Below, one piece after another: positions 1 to 11,552 of a stretch of 64,000 nt of DNA; the first letter of the stretch is position 1, and each line of letters begins with the position of its first letter. A model generated the notes under the pieces. The model was not told the origin of the DNA. It searched no databases and worked only from the letters and a program-made list of their open reading frames with translations. A program made the position numbers and the translations under genes. Source of the DNA: Ixodes scapularis (taxonomy: Eukaryota; Arthropoda; Arachnida; Ixodida; Ixodidae); contig NW_024609836.1 in the NCBI RefSeq assembly GCF_016920785.2, positions 60,297,439 to 60,361,438 of the forward strand, written 5' to 3'.

Positions 1-689
1 TCTAGGCATTCTGCTACATTTCTAGCAAATAAAGAACTTGAATATTGTGAGTTTTGTGACAATAGATTAACTAAACAATGTAAACAAACAAAACGAGGCA
101 AGACTAGATCTGGTGTGCAAGGTCAGTGCTGGTAATTAAAGACTGAGTCGACAAATGCGTTCTCTTGTTGTAAACAATAGTGCTCACACTCAACTTCAAA
201 TATGTGAACCAGCCTAGAGTCACCAGGACAGTCCGCAATTGGTGCTGTCGCAGTGGTGATGCATGCAGTCGGTGCAGATGAGTAACCCCTAACGATTTGC
301 ACTGGAAGTAACATTAACCCCGGAGCCGCTCTACAAAAAAGGGTTTCGGCCCCCAACAAACGTGGGAGAACAGACGACTTTCGTCGACCGGAACTTTAAG
401 CGGGCAAGAAAAAAAATTCTCTAAACTTCCCCCACAATGCGCTTTGTGACGCAAGCCAACGGACGTTCCGAGGAGAAACGGACACGGAGATAAAGTGATG
501 TATAACAATATAAAAAAATCAATCGGTCAAGAGATTAAAAAAAAAAAAAAGATACTCATTTGGTGGGTCGATCGAGACCAACGAATAAAAATAAAAAATT
601 AGTGACAAAAAAAAAAAGGAATTAAAAATGACGGAAAGTTTAGGGAGAGCGAACAAAGAAAGGCGGCACCAGGTGGTGTCGTAGCGTAC
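1..689. other. RBM25 intron sequence, no other feature seen
   Basis: This lies downstream, on the minus strand, of the RBM25 exon that ends at 690. It is AT-rich with A and T runs around 540-620. I found no further RBM25 exon: the expected continuation of the protein is a Lys/Glu/Arg-rich stretch and nothing like it is encoded here. The next exon is presumably beyond the left edge. Confidence 0.5.
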
Positions 690-785
690 CTTGTAAGTGT
701 CCCTGAATTTGTCGATCTCTCTCGTGATCAAGTTCCTCTTGTCTTCTTCAATGTCCATTTCGTCCAGTTCTTGCATCAGACGGTG
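690..785 (-). CDS. RBM25 internal coding exon (partial gene)
   Basis: The exon is 96 nt, phase 0 at both ends, bordered by a tttttacag acceptor (intron ends at 786) and a gtacgc donor (starts at 689). It encodes 32 residues, from HRLMQELDEMD through DIEEDKRNLITREIDKF to RDTYK. From memory this matches the start of the charged region of RBM25, where the human protein has EMEEDKRDLISREISKF followed by RDTHK. RBM25 is a nuclear, U1 snRNP-associated splicing regulator with an N-terminal RRM, a long Arg/Glu-rich region and a C-terminal PWI domain; this exon sits at the entrance of the Arg/Glu-rich region, so RRM and PWI lie elsewhere. The strong identity over about 20 residues plus correct splice sites makes this solid, though only a short piece is visible. 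Confidence 0.78.
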
Positions 786-1569
786 CTGTAAAAACAATTG
801 TTTGGTGCAGCACGGTCAAAACTCAGAGGAAAAAAATGTCTTGTAGCGCAGACTGATCTACAAATGGGCTGGGCACACACTGTATTCGCGACGCCACGCG
901 CTTGCGATGCAACGCGCTTGCGACGCCACGCAGCTGCGACACCGCGAGACGTTTGACGTCAAGCTCAGAAAAGGAATGCAGCCCCATAGTGCTACATTGC
1001 TTATATCACCTTGCCCCGAATTAATAAATGGGACAAGCCCTTTGTGCTCCAACGGTAGCGGCGTAGTGCATGGTGAAATTTCGGCACCCCGCTCGTGGGC
1101 TGGCCGAGAATCTCTACTAGGTCGACAACGTAGGAGCGCTAAAACCGATATCTCGTAAAACGACTACCACGAAGACCCCCACTTTCTTTGAACTCTTATT
1201 AGGCCAACAATGGCGGTGTTGGCCAGCACCGAGCCACAAACAGGCTTCCTCGTTGCAGCAAATTGCCACCTGCCCTCAAGAAAGGCAACGAGCCATAACA
1301 AGATGCTTAAAGCCACTTCAGGGTGATGGACGAGGCATTTTTAAACCATCCACACGAGCAAGCAGAGAAGGAGGAAACAATTGCTCGAGGCTAGTTGCAG
1401 CACATTGTAGACCTCGTGGTAAGCATCAGAAAACGGCACCAAGCGGCACGAAGGCGAGTCGCAATGGGCTGTGCGACCCACCCTTCCATGAACACGAGTA
1501 CGTAATTCCAGATTCTCTCCTGTGACTCCACGACCCGACGGCAGCATGTGGCCAGAACACTCCACTTAC
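786..1569 (-). other. intron between the two RBM25 exon candidates
   Basis: This 784-bp interval runs from the gtaagt donor at 1569 to the tttttacag acceptor at 786. Around 895-960 there are short direct repeats built on gcttgcgacgccacgc. No further exon, RNA gene or transposon end is seen. Confidence 0.4.
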
Positions 1570-1640
1570 ATTTCTGCTCGACCTGTATTCCCTCTCATTG
1601 TCAGGGCTGTCGCGTCGAGACTGTCTTGGAGACCTGGCTG
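1570..1640 (-). CDS. Putative RBM25 exon, Arg/Ser-rich
   Basis: A 71-nt open stretch lies between a ttcttttacag acceptor (intron ends at 1641) and a consensus gtaagtgga donor (starts at 1569). It starts at the second base of a codon and ends on a codon boundary, so it joins in frame to the phase-0 exon at 690-785. It encodes about 23 residues, AARSPRQSRRDSPDNE followed by REYRSSRN, a low-complexity RS-type sequence plausible just upstream of the charged region of RBM25. I cannot align it residue by residue to a known RBM25. Assignment rests on matching phase, strand, spacing (0.8 kb) and composition. It could instead belong to another RS-rich protein or be a chance open stretch. Confidence 0.5.
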
Positions 1641-3940
1641 CTGTAAAAGAAAAAAAAATTAGGCACCAGATTCTCACGGGTTACTAGCAATGCTCATCAC
1701 TGCACGACCGTAGCGAAACTGCCATCAGATTTTATGTCTAAGATTTCTCCACTAAACATTGTTGCACCTTTAAGCGGAATAGTTTACTAGGTGGTATTCC
1801 AGAATACGGCCGGCATCGTGCGAAATTGTCGGCGGGAAATGGGAGTAAAGGAACTCAAAGGTGACAGCAGCCCCGTGTGTCAATAGCTGTANNNNNNNNN
1901 NNNNNNNNNNNNNNNNNNNNNNNNNNNNNNNNNNNNNNNNNNNNNNNNNNNNNNNNNNNNNNNNNNNNNNNNNNNNNNNNNNNNNNNNNNNCTCAGAAAT
2001 ATTCGCGTTCAGGCATGACTCGTTCAGGCATCTCAAAGATTTCACGTTTCTGCTTTATGTGGTGCACTCTGTGATTAGCGGCGTCAATCAGATGATTTTT
2101 ACCGTTTTCCTCTTTGTACATACAAGGAAAAAAAAAATTTAGGTTTTTTTTTTATATAACCTTTATAACCTTGTATGTGGTTGCACCATCATCAATATCA
2201 GTCTTTACTGCGGAAAGTTGGTACAAAAACAAAACGAGCTATTCCTCTGAAATGGCAAGCAACAAACATGTTCGCAGGCATTTTGAATATGCGCTTTGTC
2301 GGCCACTTTCTTAACTAAATTTGAGTTCCATCGTCTGGTTACAAAATATGCTACTTCGTTGCAACTTAGGTCCGCACGCGGACGACGCTACGAGGGGACG
2401 GAGCCCATCGAATCACGGGGCACTTCTTGTGCATGTTTGATTCGGCGACGACACAGCAAACGAGACACGCCATGTTGGTGCGTCTTTGTCGCTGTTTGAT
2501 ATAGGCTTCATTAGCTCGTAGCGTCGGCTCGGATGATTTCGAAAGGTCGCTTGAAGCCACTACACAAACGGTACACGGGCTTTAGAGTCACCAAAACAGC
2601 TCAGTTTGTTTTGTTAACCAAAAACTGTTGTTTGTAACTCTAGTGAGAGAACGACTCTTCACCTTTCTGCATCCTTTATTTATTTGTTTATTTTCCCCAA
2701 GCACTAGGAGAAGGAGCTGCAAACGTAAGTTGGGAACACAACAGCCGAAACATATCAAATTGTTTGTTAATAATTCGACTATATGCTAATCGACAATTCA
2801 GTGATTTCCGGCTTGCCATTGCTCTTGCATGCTAAAGTGGCTAAAGCCTCGCAGACAACGCTAGACACAGCAGCATTGCTTCGTGCGAACTTTGTGTTTC
2901 GCAGCGTGGTGCAGGTTTCTAACTGGACCATCTGGACCAAATCCGGGACGGATAGCTGTCCCGACAGGGACGATGCGGGACGCTTTATGAAAAGTCGGGA
3001 AAGTCCCGCAAAACCCGGGACTGTTGGAAACCCTACCAACCACCATCTCGGCCAGGCATTCCGAGTGGATCTTTAATATTGGTGGAGGCTGTAGGTCCAC
3101 GAGAACTATAGACCGACTATAGGGTCATGTAAACTCACTATTTTTCCGGAAATTTCCGACTGCCACCAAACATTTTGCCAGTGTGCCACGGAACTAGGAG
3201 ACCAAAAACGTGCGTGTTTTGTCAGCGCTTCAACGGTGGACGCGACAGTGTACAAACATGCTACTTCTTCCATTGTCATCGTAGTCTGAGACTTGCTTGT
3301 TTCTGCGGTGTCCGTTCCACCATTGCCAAATATCTTCGGAACTTTCAACAAACGGCCCTTTTGGTGTCTCTTTGTCAAATTTTAAAAGCGTAGGTTTTTC
3401 GCGTCAATCTGCTGGTTGCTTTCAGCAAGCGCACTGAGACGCAATTCCGCACTCGTATGAGCCAGCCTTGGGAGTACTTTGTTTAATTTTTTTTGCGCTA
3501 TTTTAATGGACGGCTTGCGCTGACGTCACATGAGCTGCCATTGTGGTGGGACTTACTGTATATGTGCACTGTGCCAGCAACATGATCTGGCCCGGCAGCG
3601 TTCAGGAGCCATGTAGGGAGTCCCGCGGGTACGAATTTCGATTGAACGGAAATGAATTACCAGATGCACCACTCGCCGACGAAAACTCTGCCAAACGGCC
3701 ACGACATTTCAAGATCCCTCCTCGAGGTCATTCTTTAGAGGAAAAAAAAAAAATAATATTTTTACTTTTCGTTTCATATCGGTTACCGGTAAATAATCTA
3801 CGGTTACGGTTTTCCTAAATTTCAAATAACGGTCTCGTTTCGGTTACGGTTACTGACAACAATTTCGTTCCTAAACAGTGTTCGGCTTCGGTTCGAGTCC
3901 CTGGATTTAAATCAAGCTAGTTTTAGTATGATGATATAAA
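1641..3940. other. Intergenic or upstream RBM25 intron, with assembly gap
   Basis: No coding exon is recognised. The stretch holds the N gap, A/T-rich sequence, and around 2940-3035 a patch dense in gggac/gtccc words ending in a ttggaaacccta motif, which looks like an old DNA-transposon end but has no partner that I can identify. From 3775 to 3880 there are short repeats of the word cggttacggtt. Confidence 0.4.
1892..1991. other. Assembly gap (100 N)
   Basis: Exactly 100 Ns, the usual placeholder for a gap of unknown size. RBM25 5' exons could be missing here. Confidence 0.99.
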
Positions 3941-4755
3941 TAGAATGTGTATTTTCCGGTTTTAACCGAAAAACACCGATAAAGATCCGTCGGTGACGAA
4001 AATATAAAATCGGTTAAAACCGAAAAACACCGGTGGTTGGATTTTTTCGTTCTGGTTAAAACCGAAAAACACCGGTCGTGGCATGATTCCGACCTAGCGA
4101 AACCTTTTCCCCGTAGAGGTTCGTCAAACGTGTTATCTCGTGGATCCTGCATCCTTCCAGTGTTTATACATGGCTTGCACTCGGCGTCAGTGCGCCCTCC
4201 TTTCTGGGGGTCAAAAGCGTTTAGTGAACGCAGTGGAAGCTAAGCTCTCATACGCCTTTCCCCTATTGTGTCTCCCATGGCCCTCTTTTGTGGAAAAATT
4301 AACGCGGTGGAGGGTAGGCTCTCTCGTGCCTTTTCCCCATTGTGTCTAGCCAAGTGATGTCGGTGTAAGCCATGTATTCAGAGGTTGCTGTGGTTCCTGG
4401 AAGACACTGCCAACGTTCGTGTCATAGAGGAGCGTGCGTTTTCATAATTGTGGGTTGTGAACCGCAAGGAACGTGCTGCCATGACGGATGCAAGCCTCTC
4501 AAGGTATGCTTGCATCTAGTATAATAACCAAGTGTGAGAAATAGATGCTTCCTAAAAAAGAAGTGTATGAAATATGTGAATATAATTGGAACTCTCTGTC
4601 TGTGATCAATCGCATTTTTCTCCACCGATAATCACCGATTTTAGCCTCGTCGTGAGACGTTCCACCGAAATACACCGGTGTTTTGAAAATAAATAAACAC
4701 CGAAAAACATCCGCCGATTTTTCTCACAAATAAACACCGGAAAGTACACACCCTA
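3941..4755. mobile_element. hAT-type MITE, 815 bp, 8-bp TSD GATATAAA
   Basis: The element is flanked by perfect 8-bp duplications GATATAAA (3933-3940 and 4756-4763), the size made by hAT transposases. Ends are TAGAATGTGTATTTTCCGG on the left and, read on the minus strand, TAGGGTGTGTACTTTCCGG on the right. Subterminal regions are full of the word ACCGAAAAACACCG in both orientations (3965-4075 and 4625-4740), typical of hAT transposase-binding arrays. No transposase ORF is present, so it is non-autonomous. Confidence 0.88.
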
Positions 4756-4763
4756 GATATAAA

Positions 4764-6537
4764 TCAATCCTTTTCCGCATAATTAATCCCGCGATCCCAT
4801 TTTATACAAAGTTTGTCTGTTCTATTATTGGATGCTTTCCATGTGCAATTTATTTCTATTTAGATTAAAAGAAATCCTCGAGCAAGAAATATTCATGGCA
4901 CGAGCAAAAAGAAGTGCCCTTTTGAGCAAATCGGAGCGTCGAGTTTGATTTCTATACTTTCCACTTCGTTCATCATCTACGTACGTAACGTCCTACTGCA
5001 ACAGAATCAGAACGCGAAAGAAACATTAACTAGAAAGTTAATCTCCTATTCCACGTAAAGTCAGAACTCGGGGAAAAAAAATCAAATAATGTTTTTATTT
5101 ATTTAGAAAGTCGAAGCTGTCTTTATTCTTGTATGCCGGAGATTACAACAATAAAAAGTTATTAAACTGTACAATAATAATCCCCGAAGAAGAGAAACGA
5201 AGAGGAAAAAGGACAAACACAAATCTTGATTTCTGTTTGTCCTTTGTTTCCTTTCTCCATGGATTATTATTGTCTTTCTTGTCCAGCTGCACCTTGCACC
5301 TTTGCATTAAACTTTTTTTTTACATTTAAAGTAATTCTTTCTCCCTAATGCATCAATCTGTCATGTTAAAATATATATATTTGGTTAAAGAATTCCCATT
5401 TTAGATTAGGGATTTAAACCAAACATGATTTAAAACAAATAATTATGATTTACTTGATCTTTTATAAATCTTTTTTTTTTCCTACTTACCTTTTTATCGG
5501 CTAAGGCTCGGCTGCGTCAGCTTGTATTGCCGTTGACTGTACCTTTTGCAGCGCTTGATGGACCTTTGAAAAGGGTCTTTTCCAATCGTCTCGCTGGAAT
5601 CTCAATTAAACCTTAACCGCTTAGCAGCTGCGAGGACATGCTCGGCATGTTTGCTTGGTTGCGTCACCAGCGAGGCGACCATGACGTCGGTGGTTCCCCG
5701 TGACGTCATGCTTTCGGAGCGTGCTCCTCTTTTTCGCAATAAATCGCTATTTATAGTTACACACTTGTTAAAACAAAAAAAAAAAAAAAACGTAAAAGCT
5801 ACACTTATGTGGTTTCAGGCGGATATTATGTGGGCGGCTAATCTTTGCGATAAGTCGACTAATCCGCATAAAAAAAAAAGTATTTTTTGACCAGATAGCT
5901 GGATGGATGGATGCTAATGGCCGTACCCTTTATAACGGGTAGTAGGCGGTAGCTTGCGCCACCTAGCCGAAACCAGAAAATATGATTCACCCCCTGGCCC
6001 TTCTAAGCCAATTTGTGTTAATAACCGAGTGACTATTTACGCAGTGCTGTAGGACTGGTCTCCACGAGAACGAGTGTCACGTTACGGAACAGCGTCACGA
6101 AACGCCGTTACGCAGCCGTCAAATCTAGCGGACTTCCGTCTCGATGAAATTTAGAAAGACCCGCTAAATTATTTATCGGTAATAACGATAACGAATTAAT
6201 TACATCCCTGGAGAAAGGAAACACGCCTCGAACAGTGTGTCTGCAAACTGTCTCTTGTACGATGTACTGGCACAGCGTAACCACGGCTCTAGTCCGTAGA
6301 TGTGCGCCGGAAAGAATGGCCAGCCGAAAACCCAGAAACGAGTATAAACAGAATTCGGTTCGACGCAGTCGTACACTCTCGTCGTGAAAAAAAAAAACAG
6401 CTTGGAAAGCGGAAAGCGAATTGGGTCGCGACCATCCAGCTGTGTCCTTCCCCGCCCGTGGCCCGCTGCCTGCCGTTTTTCAACGACACAGTTGGATTGT
6501 CACGTCAAAAGAGCCCTCTTCAAAAGTCAGTCTATTA
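4764..6537. other. Non-coding interval with a dispersed repeat
   Basis: No gene is seen. At 5900-5975 there is a copy of a dispersed repeat: a GGATGGATG run, then text ending in GGCGGTAGCTTGCGCCAC. Related copies are near 35488, 35669, 41148 and 42418. Elsewhere there is AT-rich sequence with A and T runs. Confidence 0.45.
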
Positions 6538-7259
6538 TACCGGGTGAAACAAGGAGACGGTAGGCTCTTTAAATCGACCGGAAAATTCGGTTTCCTAACC
6601 TATCGCGCTACGACTTTGTGCAGCGTCGCCCACAGATGGTGCATTTTTTTCGTAAAATTTGCAAAGAGCGAACTTACCTGAGGAAAAAGTAAAGAAAGAA
6701 AAAGGCTTAGCTCCTATGGAAACTCAGCGACGCCACCGGTCTGCAATCAACACGGCGCCGTTTTGCACGGTAGACAAGAGATGGCGCAACGAACGCCGCC
6801 AACGAATGAGCACACGGCGCCGAGAGCCAGCGTTTTTAGCAGACAATCTTTTCGAATCAAAAGCGGCGCGCGTTCCGCAAACGGCGACAGTTGCAGAAAC
6901 AAAAACAGGCGCGGTAACAACAAGCAACTGCAGTTCCTTGTCTGCTAAAAACGCCGGTTCTCGGCGTCGTCTGCTCGTTCGTTGGCGGCAGTTGGCGTCG
7001 CGACCGCTTGCGCCATCTCTTGTCCACCGTGCGAAACGGCGCCGTGTTGATTGCAGACCGGTGGCGTCGCTGCGTTTCCATAGGAGCTAAGCCTTTTTCT
7101 TTCTTTACTTTTTCCTCAGGTAAGTTCGCTCTTTGCAAATTTTACGAAAAAAATGCACCATCTGTGGGCAACGCTGCACAAAGATATAGCGTGATAGGTT
7201 AAGAAACCGAATTTTCCGGTCGATTTAAAGAGCCTACCGTCTCCTTGTTTCACCCGGTA
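6538..7259. mobile_element. Palindromic TA-target MITE (foldback), 722 bp
   Basis: Terminal inverted repeats begin TACCGGGTGAAACAAGGAG and are flanked by TA on both sides (6536-6537 and 7260-7261), as for Tc1/mariner-type elements. The arms are near-identical and very long, about 310-360 bp each, so the whole element is almost one palindrome centred near 6915. All ORFs here are mirror images of each other in the two arms and are not genes. Small differences between arms, such as an extra GCGACGCCAACTGCC-like segment in the right arm, show the copy is not brand new. Confidence 0.85.
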
Positions 7260-7261
7260 TA

Positions 7262-10200
7262 GTCCAGGCCCCAAGTTACACTGCGTCGGGTAGCCGCGAA
7301 GGCTCTGGCTGCCCTGCCACGCGCCACCATATCAGGATATTTACACGAGAACGCATATATGGAACAGGCATTGCGGGACCGCCAAATTCGATTTTACGAA
7401 GTTGAGCAGCAAAACGGACGCCACCAAGCGGGAAAACCGGGAACCAGCCGGTCCAGGTCGCTCCGCGCCCCTCCGCGTCTCTTGTGGCTTTCGCGGACAC
7501 GTGTTGTCGGCGTGGTGGCGAACAACGTAATTTGACGAAGGTCCGAAAATTTCTCAAGTTTGCCTGAGTGTTCATTAGTGTGGTGAAGCCTCCGTAGATT
7601 GTTTCCTTCCATCACGTGTTTGAAAGCCCGTTTACTCCACAACACACGGTCGCGTGCTTTCGATTTCTTGGATGGGGAGGAATCGCGTAAAAACGTTTTG
7701 ATTTCTTGTCTGTCTCGAATCACATTCAAAGTGACGACTACCTGGTAACTGATAAGGGGCTTCTTTGTAAGGATGTAGAACAGTGGGAGGACGACAGACG
7801 AGGCATTTCACTGGAGGGGACACCAATGTTGCAGTCAAGTGAATGGGAAGGTTCGATAGCTGCTTTTTTTGAGTTTTGTTGTGTTCCATTAGCTTCAAGT
7901 TTGAGCCACCCACGCCGGTCGGTGCGTTGGCTATTCATCTTGGCTGCTTTTCGCCGAAAAAGCCTCTGGACCACACTGAAGGAGTTGGGCTAATTTCGGA
8001 ATTACTTGATTCCGGAAAACCTGCTCGCTGCAAATGATGAATGACGGAAATTTTCTGATTTCAAAAGGTGGAGGACGCGTCTCACAACGTTAGAAGCTGT
8101 TACGGCATTTTGATCTATCAAGCCTCCAATATTTATATTATACCCCCGTCGAAGCCAGCAGCAATATATGTCTACATTGCTCAGGTTGACCGGCCACAAA
8201 AAATACTTTTTTCTCCGTTCAGGATCCGAAGCAAAGTTCAATGCGGAGAGGTTCTGCGTGAACTCCAGTGAAGGCTCTCTTGAGTTTGTCTCCGTGCTGC
8301 CGACTAGAACCATTTGGCTAAGTTTAGGTAGTATCTCTCTGTCTGTCAAATATACTTTTATTCAGTAGTTCACCTAATAGCTAGTCAATTAAGCTCATAT
8401 TTCAACCCGAAGAATATACTAATACCGCTTTAGTGGGACTCCCCCCCCCCCCCCCCCCCCCCCCCCCTAGTACGTAATATAATACATACCAGCTCGTCAA
8501 AATGACTTCTCGATTGCTACAAAACCTAAATTGAACTTATCAAAGCTGTATGTTGGGCTAGTTGGTATTGGTCTTGGGTTGCCAAAGGCATGGTAGCGCT
8601 TTTTTGGACGAGGACAAAAGAAAAAAAACAAGACAGACACGAGCGCTGAATTGAAATACGAGTATCAGCTGCTTAGTGGGGTGCCGGCGGGTTAACATGC
8701 TCCTTGGCTCAAGAAGCGCTTGCTTAATTTTCGTAATTTTCGTGCAGCCTGTGTTGTTGACCGAGCAGACGACTGGAGCTGTTTCTTTAACGCGGATACG
8801 CACAAAAGCTCGATTTCGCGGACAGATTAGTCGGATGGTCGAGGCAAGCGAGTTGGCTGAAAATTACTGGCGGCGGAAGAATTCTGCGGTCATTGCCGCT
8901 TTTCTTAGATGATCAAAACTGTTTAGTATATTACCGACTCTCCAGTGCCCATATAGTTTCGGTTTTGAACGAAATCTCCGAAACGACAGTTTGACATGAA
9001 AAGAACAAAAAACACCGTGAAAACAAAACTATGCTCTGCGAGTTTATGTGCACCGGCTACACCTAACCGTCTCAGTTCAAATAGCTATAAAATTGGGCAT
9101 TAAACAAAAGAAAATCTGTTAAATTGAACGCGCCACCTGTTCAGGCGGCCCGGCCGAGCCGACGCGACCTGGACTCAGCCGCCATGTTTGTTCGGTGGTG
9201 GCGCCGCCTATAGGTCGCTGGAGTCGCGAATAGCGGAGTAAAACGGTAGTCCTCGTTTAGTTTCTATATAAGAGTGCAACTGGACAAAGCCCACTTTTGT
9301 ATGCCAGGTTTGACCAGCGGTGATCTTTGATGGCTAAGAATGAGCTCCCCTTTACCATAGCTCAGTTGGGAGTGATGCTTGCGAGTGGTGGAAAGCGCCG
9401 CGTCGACCAACCACTGCAGCGAGTAGTTTGTTAGGTGCTGCTGCCTTTTTGATGCATCATTTATTTATGTTCGCCCTAAAAGATACGAATTCCGCTGGCT
9501 TCATAAACGAAAGCAACATGTTGTGCCGGTGGGTTCACAAACAAATTATCAAGCGTTTTTCTTCTTTTTTTTTTTTTTTATGACGAGTGCTCAGACACTA
9601 CCACCATAACAAAGCGACAGCCGCTTAGAACGTATCAAGCGTCCCGCCAAGTGAATAGCAAAAAGGTTGCCAGGCAACAGTAAAAAGTCACACTTACTCG
9701 AATAGTACAGATATATATTTATGTATAAAACTTCGGCCTACTTACAACAAATTTTGCGGCGCAACAAAGAAAAAAAAAATCGCCAACTGCAGTTGGCTCG
9801 CGTCGAGGCAAAGGCCGCTTGTTCGATGCCGACGCCGAAGCCAGGCAAGTTTCAGCGTGTACAGTGAGTACTGGGCACTTGCAGAATCTTCACCCTCCAG
9901 CGGCATTCCTGGTGAAGTAGTAGCCAAATTCAAAGCCCCCTGTACATTTTTAGCGTTAACCCCCCCCCCCCCCCCCCCCTCCTTCCCTCCCTCACCTGGC
10001 CTGAAGCTTTACGTCAACAGCCACAGAAGCTTATAGCTCTGGTACATTTATAACACGTCGTGGAATAGTCTGATTTTCCCGGGAGAGACTGGGGGTCGTA
10101 GCGCTTTGATCCCTTAGCACCATATGGAACGTAAGCTGGACACGTGTCTCCTCTTTTTCAACACCTCCTTCACCTCCTTCCCCCCCCCCCCCCAAAAAAA

Positions 10201-10845
10201 AAAAAAAAAGAACGATTGAAGTTTTTTCTGATTTATGATGAGGCAGGAGAAAACACAGTGGCACACGCTTACGTGAAACGAGTCCTCAAGAAGAAAACGA
10301 AGGCACCGTCGTGTACCTGCAGTAGTGTCCAGAGAACTGATCATGGTTACCCTAAATCCCCAAGCTAAACGCAAGAGCCAAGAAAGAGACCTTCTACTTG
10401 AGGGCTGATGAACATCATCTTTCAGACGAAAAAGAAACAAAAGAACAAGGAAATAAACGTTTTTGTTTTACATGGCCAGTTGCACGAGGCCCGTGTCCCT
10501 TGCCAATACCTCCTCGTAACAAGGCCAGAGGAATTAACTTTTCACGTCACCTTCAAAAAGGCCAGCGCAGGGCACGCATTGAGCACGAGTGCTGCGTCGT
10601 CGTTCGGCTCAGACTCGCCTTCTCACTGATCAAAGACGTGTGCCAGCCAAATGCTGACACAGGACTGGGCTGCAATCCGTGACGCACGTTTGCCTCTTTA
10701 GGTGACGTCGAAACTTCCGGCCTAAGGCCTTGGCGTCTAGGAGGTCTTGACCTCAAACCCTGGTATGCCACTCCTCCCGAGGAAACCCTGCCCTCTCCCT
10801 CCCCCTCTCCTCCCCAACCCCCCCGATTCTAACCCCGGCCCTTCC
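7262..10845. other. Interval downstream of the EHD stop codon; probable 3' UTR and intergenic
   Basis: No coding exon is recognised. It includes a C27 tract (8441-8467), a C tract (9961-9979) and a C/A run at 10181-10209. On the minus strand the first clear AATAAA after the EHD stop is at 9460-9465, about 1.4 kb downstream; it could be the EHD poly(A) signal but nothing confirms it. The segment around 8576-8690 resembles a dispersed repeat. Confidence 0.35.
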
Positions 10846-11547
10846 TTAAACAGGAGCCGCGAATCCCCTTTTGGACGGCGGCAGAAGATGTTCTGGCAGT
10901 TCCGTGGGCAGGTCGTGGCCGGCCACCTTGACGTTGATCAGATGCATCGCCAGGGCAAACTCATCCGCGTCCAGCATGCCGTCTTTGTCCAGGTCGGAAA
11001 GCTTCCAGACTTTTCCGAGCACCGAGTTTGGCAGCTTGCTCTTGACCATCTCTGCCTTGGCCGACGCGCCCGATATCTTGCCGTCCACCGGAGACAGAGC
11101 GCTGAAGATCTCGTCGTACTTGAAGCGCTCCTTGGCCACGATCCAGTCGGGCTCCAGGGACCCCGCGTCGATGCCTTCGCCGCGTCCGAACCCGAAGGGA
11201 CTCTGCTCCATGCCGTCGAAGGCGCCCCCCTTGACCACGGTCTCGTCCTTGTGCTCCGTCTGCTCGTGCGGGATCATGGCCATGAGCTGGGCGATGTCTT
11301 CTGCGAGCATCCGGTCGACGGTCTCCAGCAGACGGGGCTTGAGCAGGTGGAACTTGGTGAAGTCGTGGGCGGCTAGCTTCTCCTGCATCTCCTTCAGGTC
11401 CGGGAAGTCCCCGGGGGAGATTTGGTGCTCGCGCTGGATCTCGGCGTACAGGGCACCCAGGCCCTTGATGAGGTCCTTCTTCTTGCTGTCCTTGCCGAAC
11501 ACAGACGGCATCTCCTTGCGCAGCGAGCTGATGATGTAGGCGTGGAC
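10846..11547 (-). CDS. EHD (Past1) ATPase, second and last coding exon
   Basis: The exon encodes residues 306-538 and ends with TAA at 10846-10848. The acceptor is ttgtcctgcag (intron ends at 11548), phase 0, continuing the protein from LAK to VHAYIISSL exactly where other EHDs continue. It supplies the second helical part, the linker (VVKGGAFDG, SPFGF) and the C-terminal EH domain from about residue 440: FKYDEIFSALSP, then MVKSKLPNSVLGKVWKLSD with the NPF-pocket Trp, and a calcium-type EF loop DLDKDGMLDADEF. The EH domain binds NPF motifs in endocytic adaptors. The last residues, PPSKRGFAAPV, replace the shorter vertebrate tail. Total length of 538 matches the usual 530-550. No frameshift or stop. 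Confidence 0.95.
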   Translation of the reverse strand, partial: VHAYIISSLRKEMPSVFGKDSKKKDLIKGLGALYAEIQREHQISPGDFPDLKEMQEKLAAHDFTKFHLLKPRLLETVDRMLAEDIAQLMAMIPHEQTEHKDETVVKGGAFDGMEQSPFGFGRGEGIDAGSLEPDWIVAKERFKYDEIFSALSPVDGKISGASAKAEMVKSKLPNSVLGKVWKLSDLDKDGMLDADEFALAMHLINVKVAGHDLPTELPEHLLPPSKRGFAAPV

Positions 11548-11552
11548 CTGCA

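Noticed and set aside
6659..7138. 143- and 93-codon frames on both strands
   Set aside because: Mirror images produced by the palindromic MITE arms.
9346..9400. Box A-like CATAGCTCAGTTGG
   Set aside because: No box B at the right distance and no acceptor pairing.
10747..11539. Plus-strand frames of 209 and 222 codons
   Set aside because: They lie opposite EHD exon 2 and are antisense shadows of its GC-rich codons; no recognisable domain.
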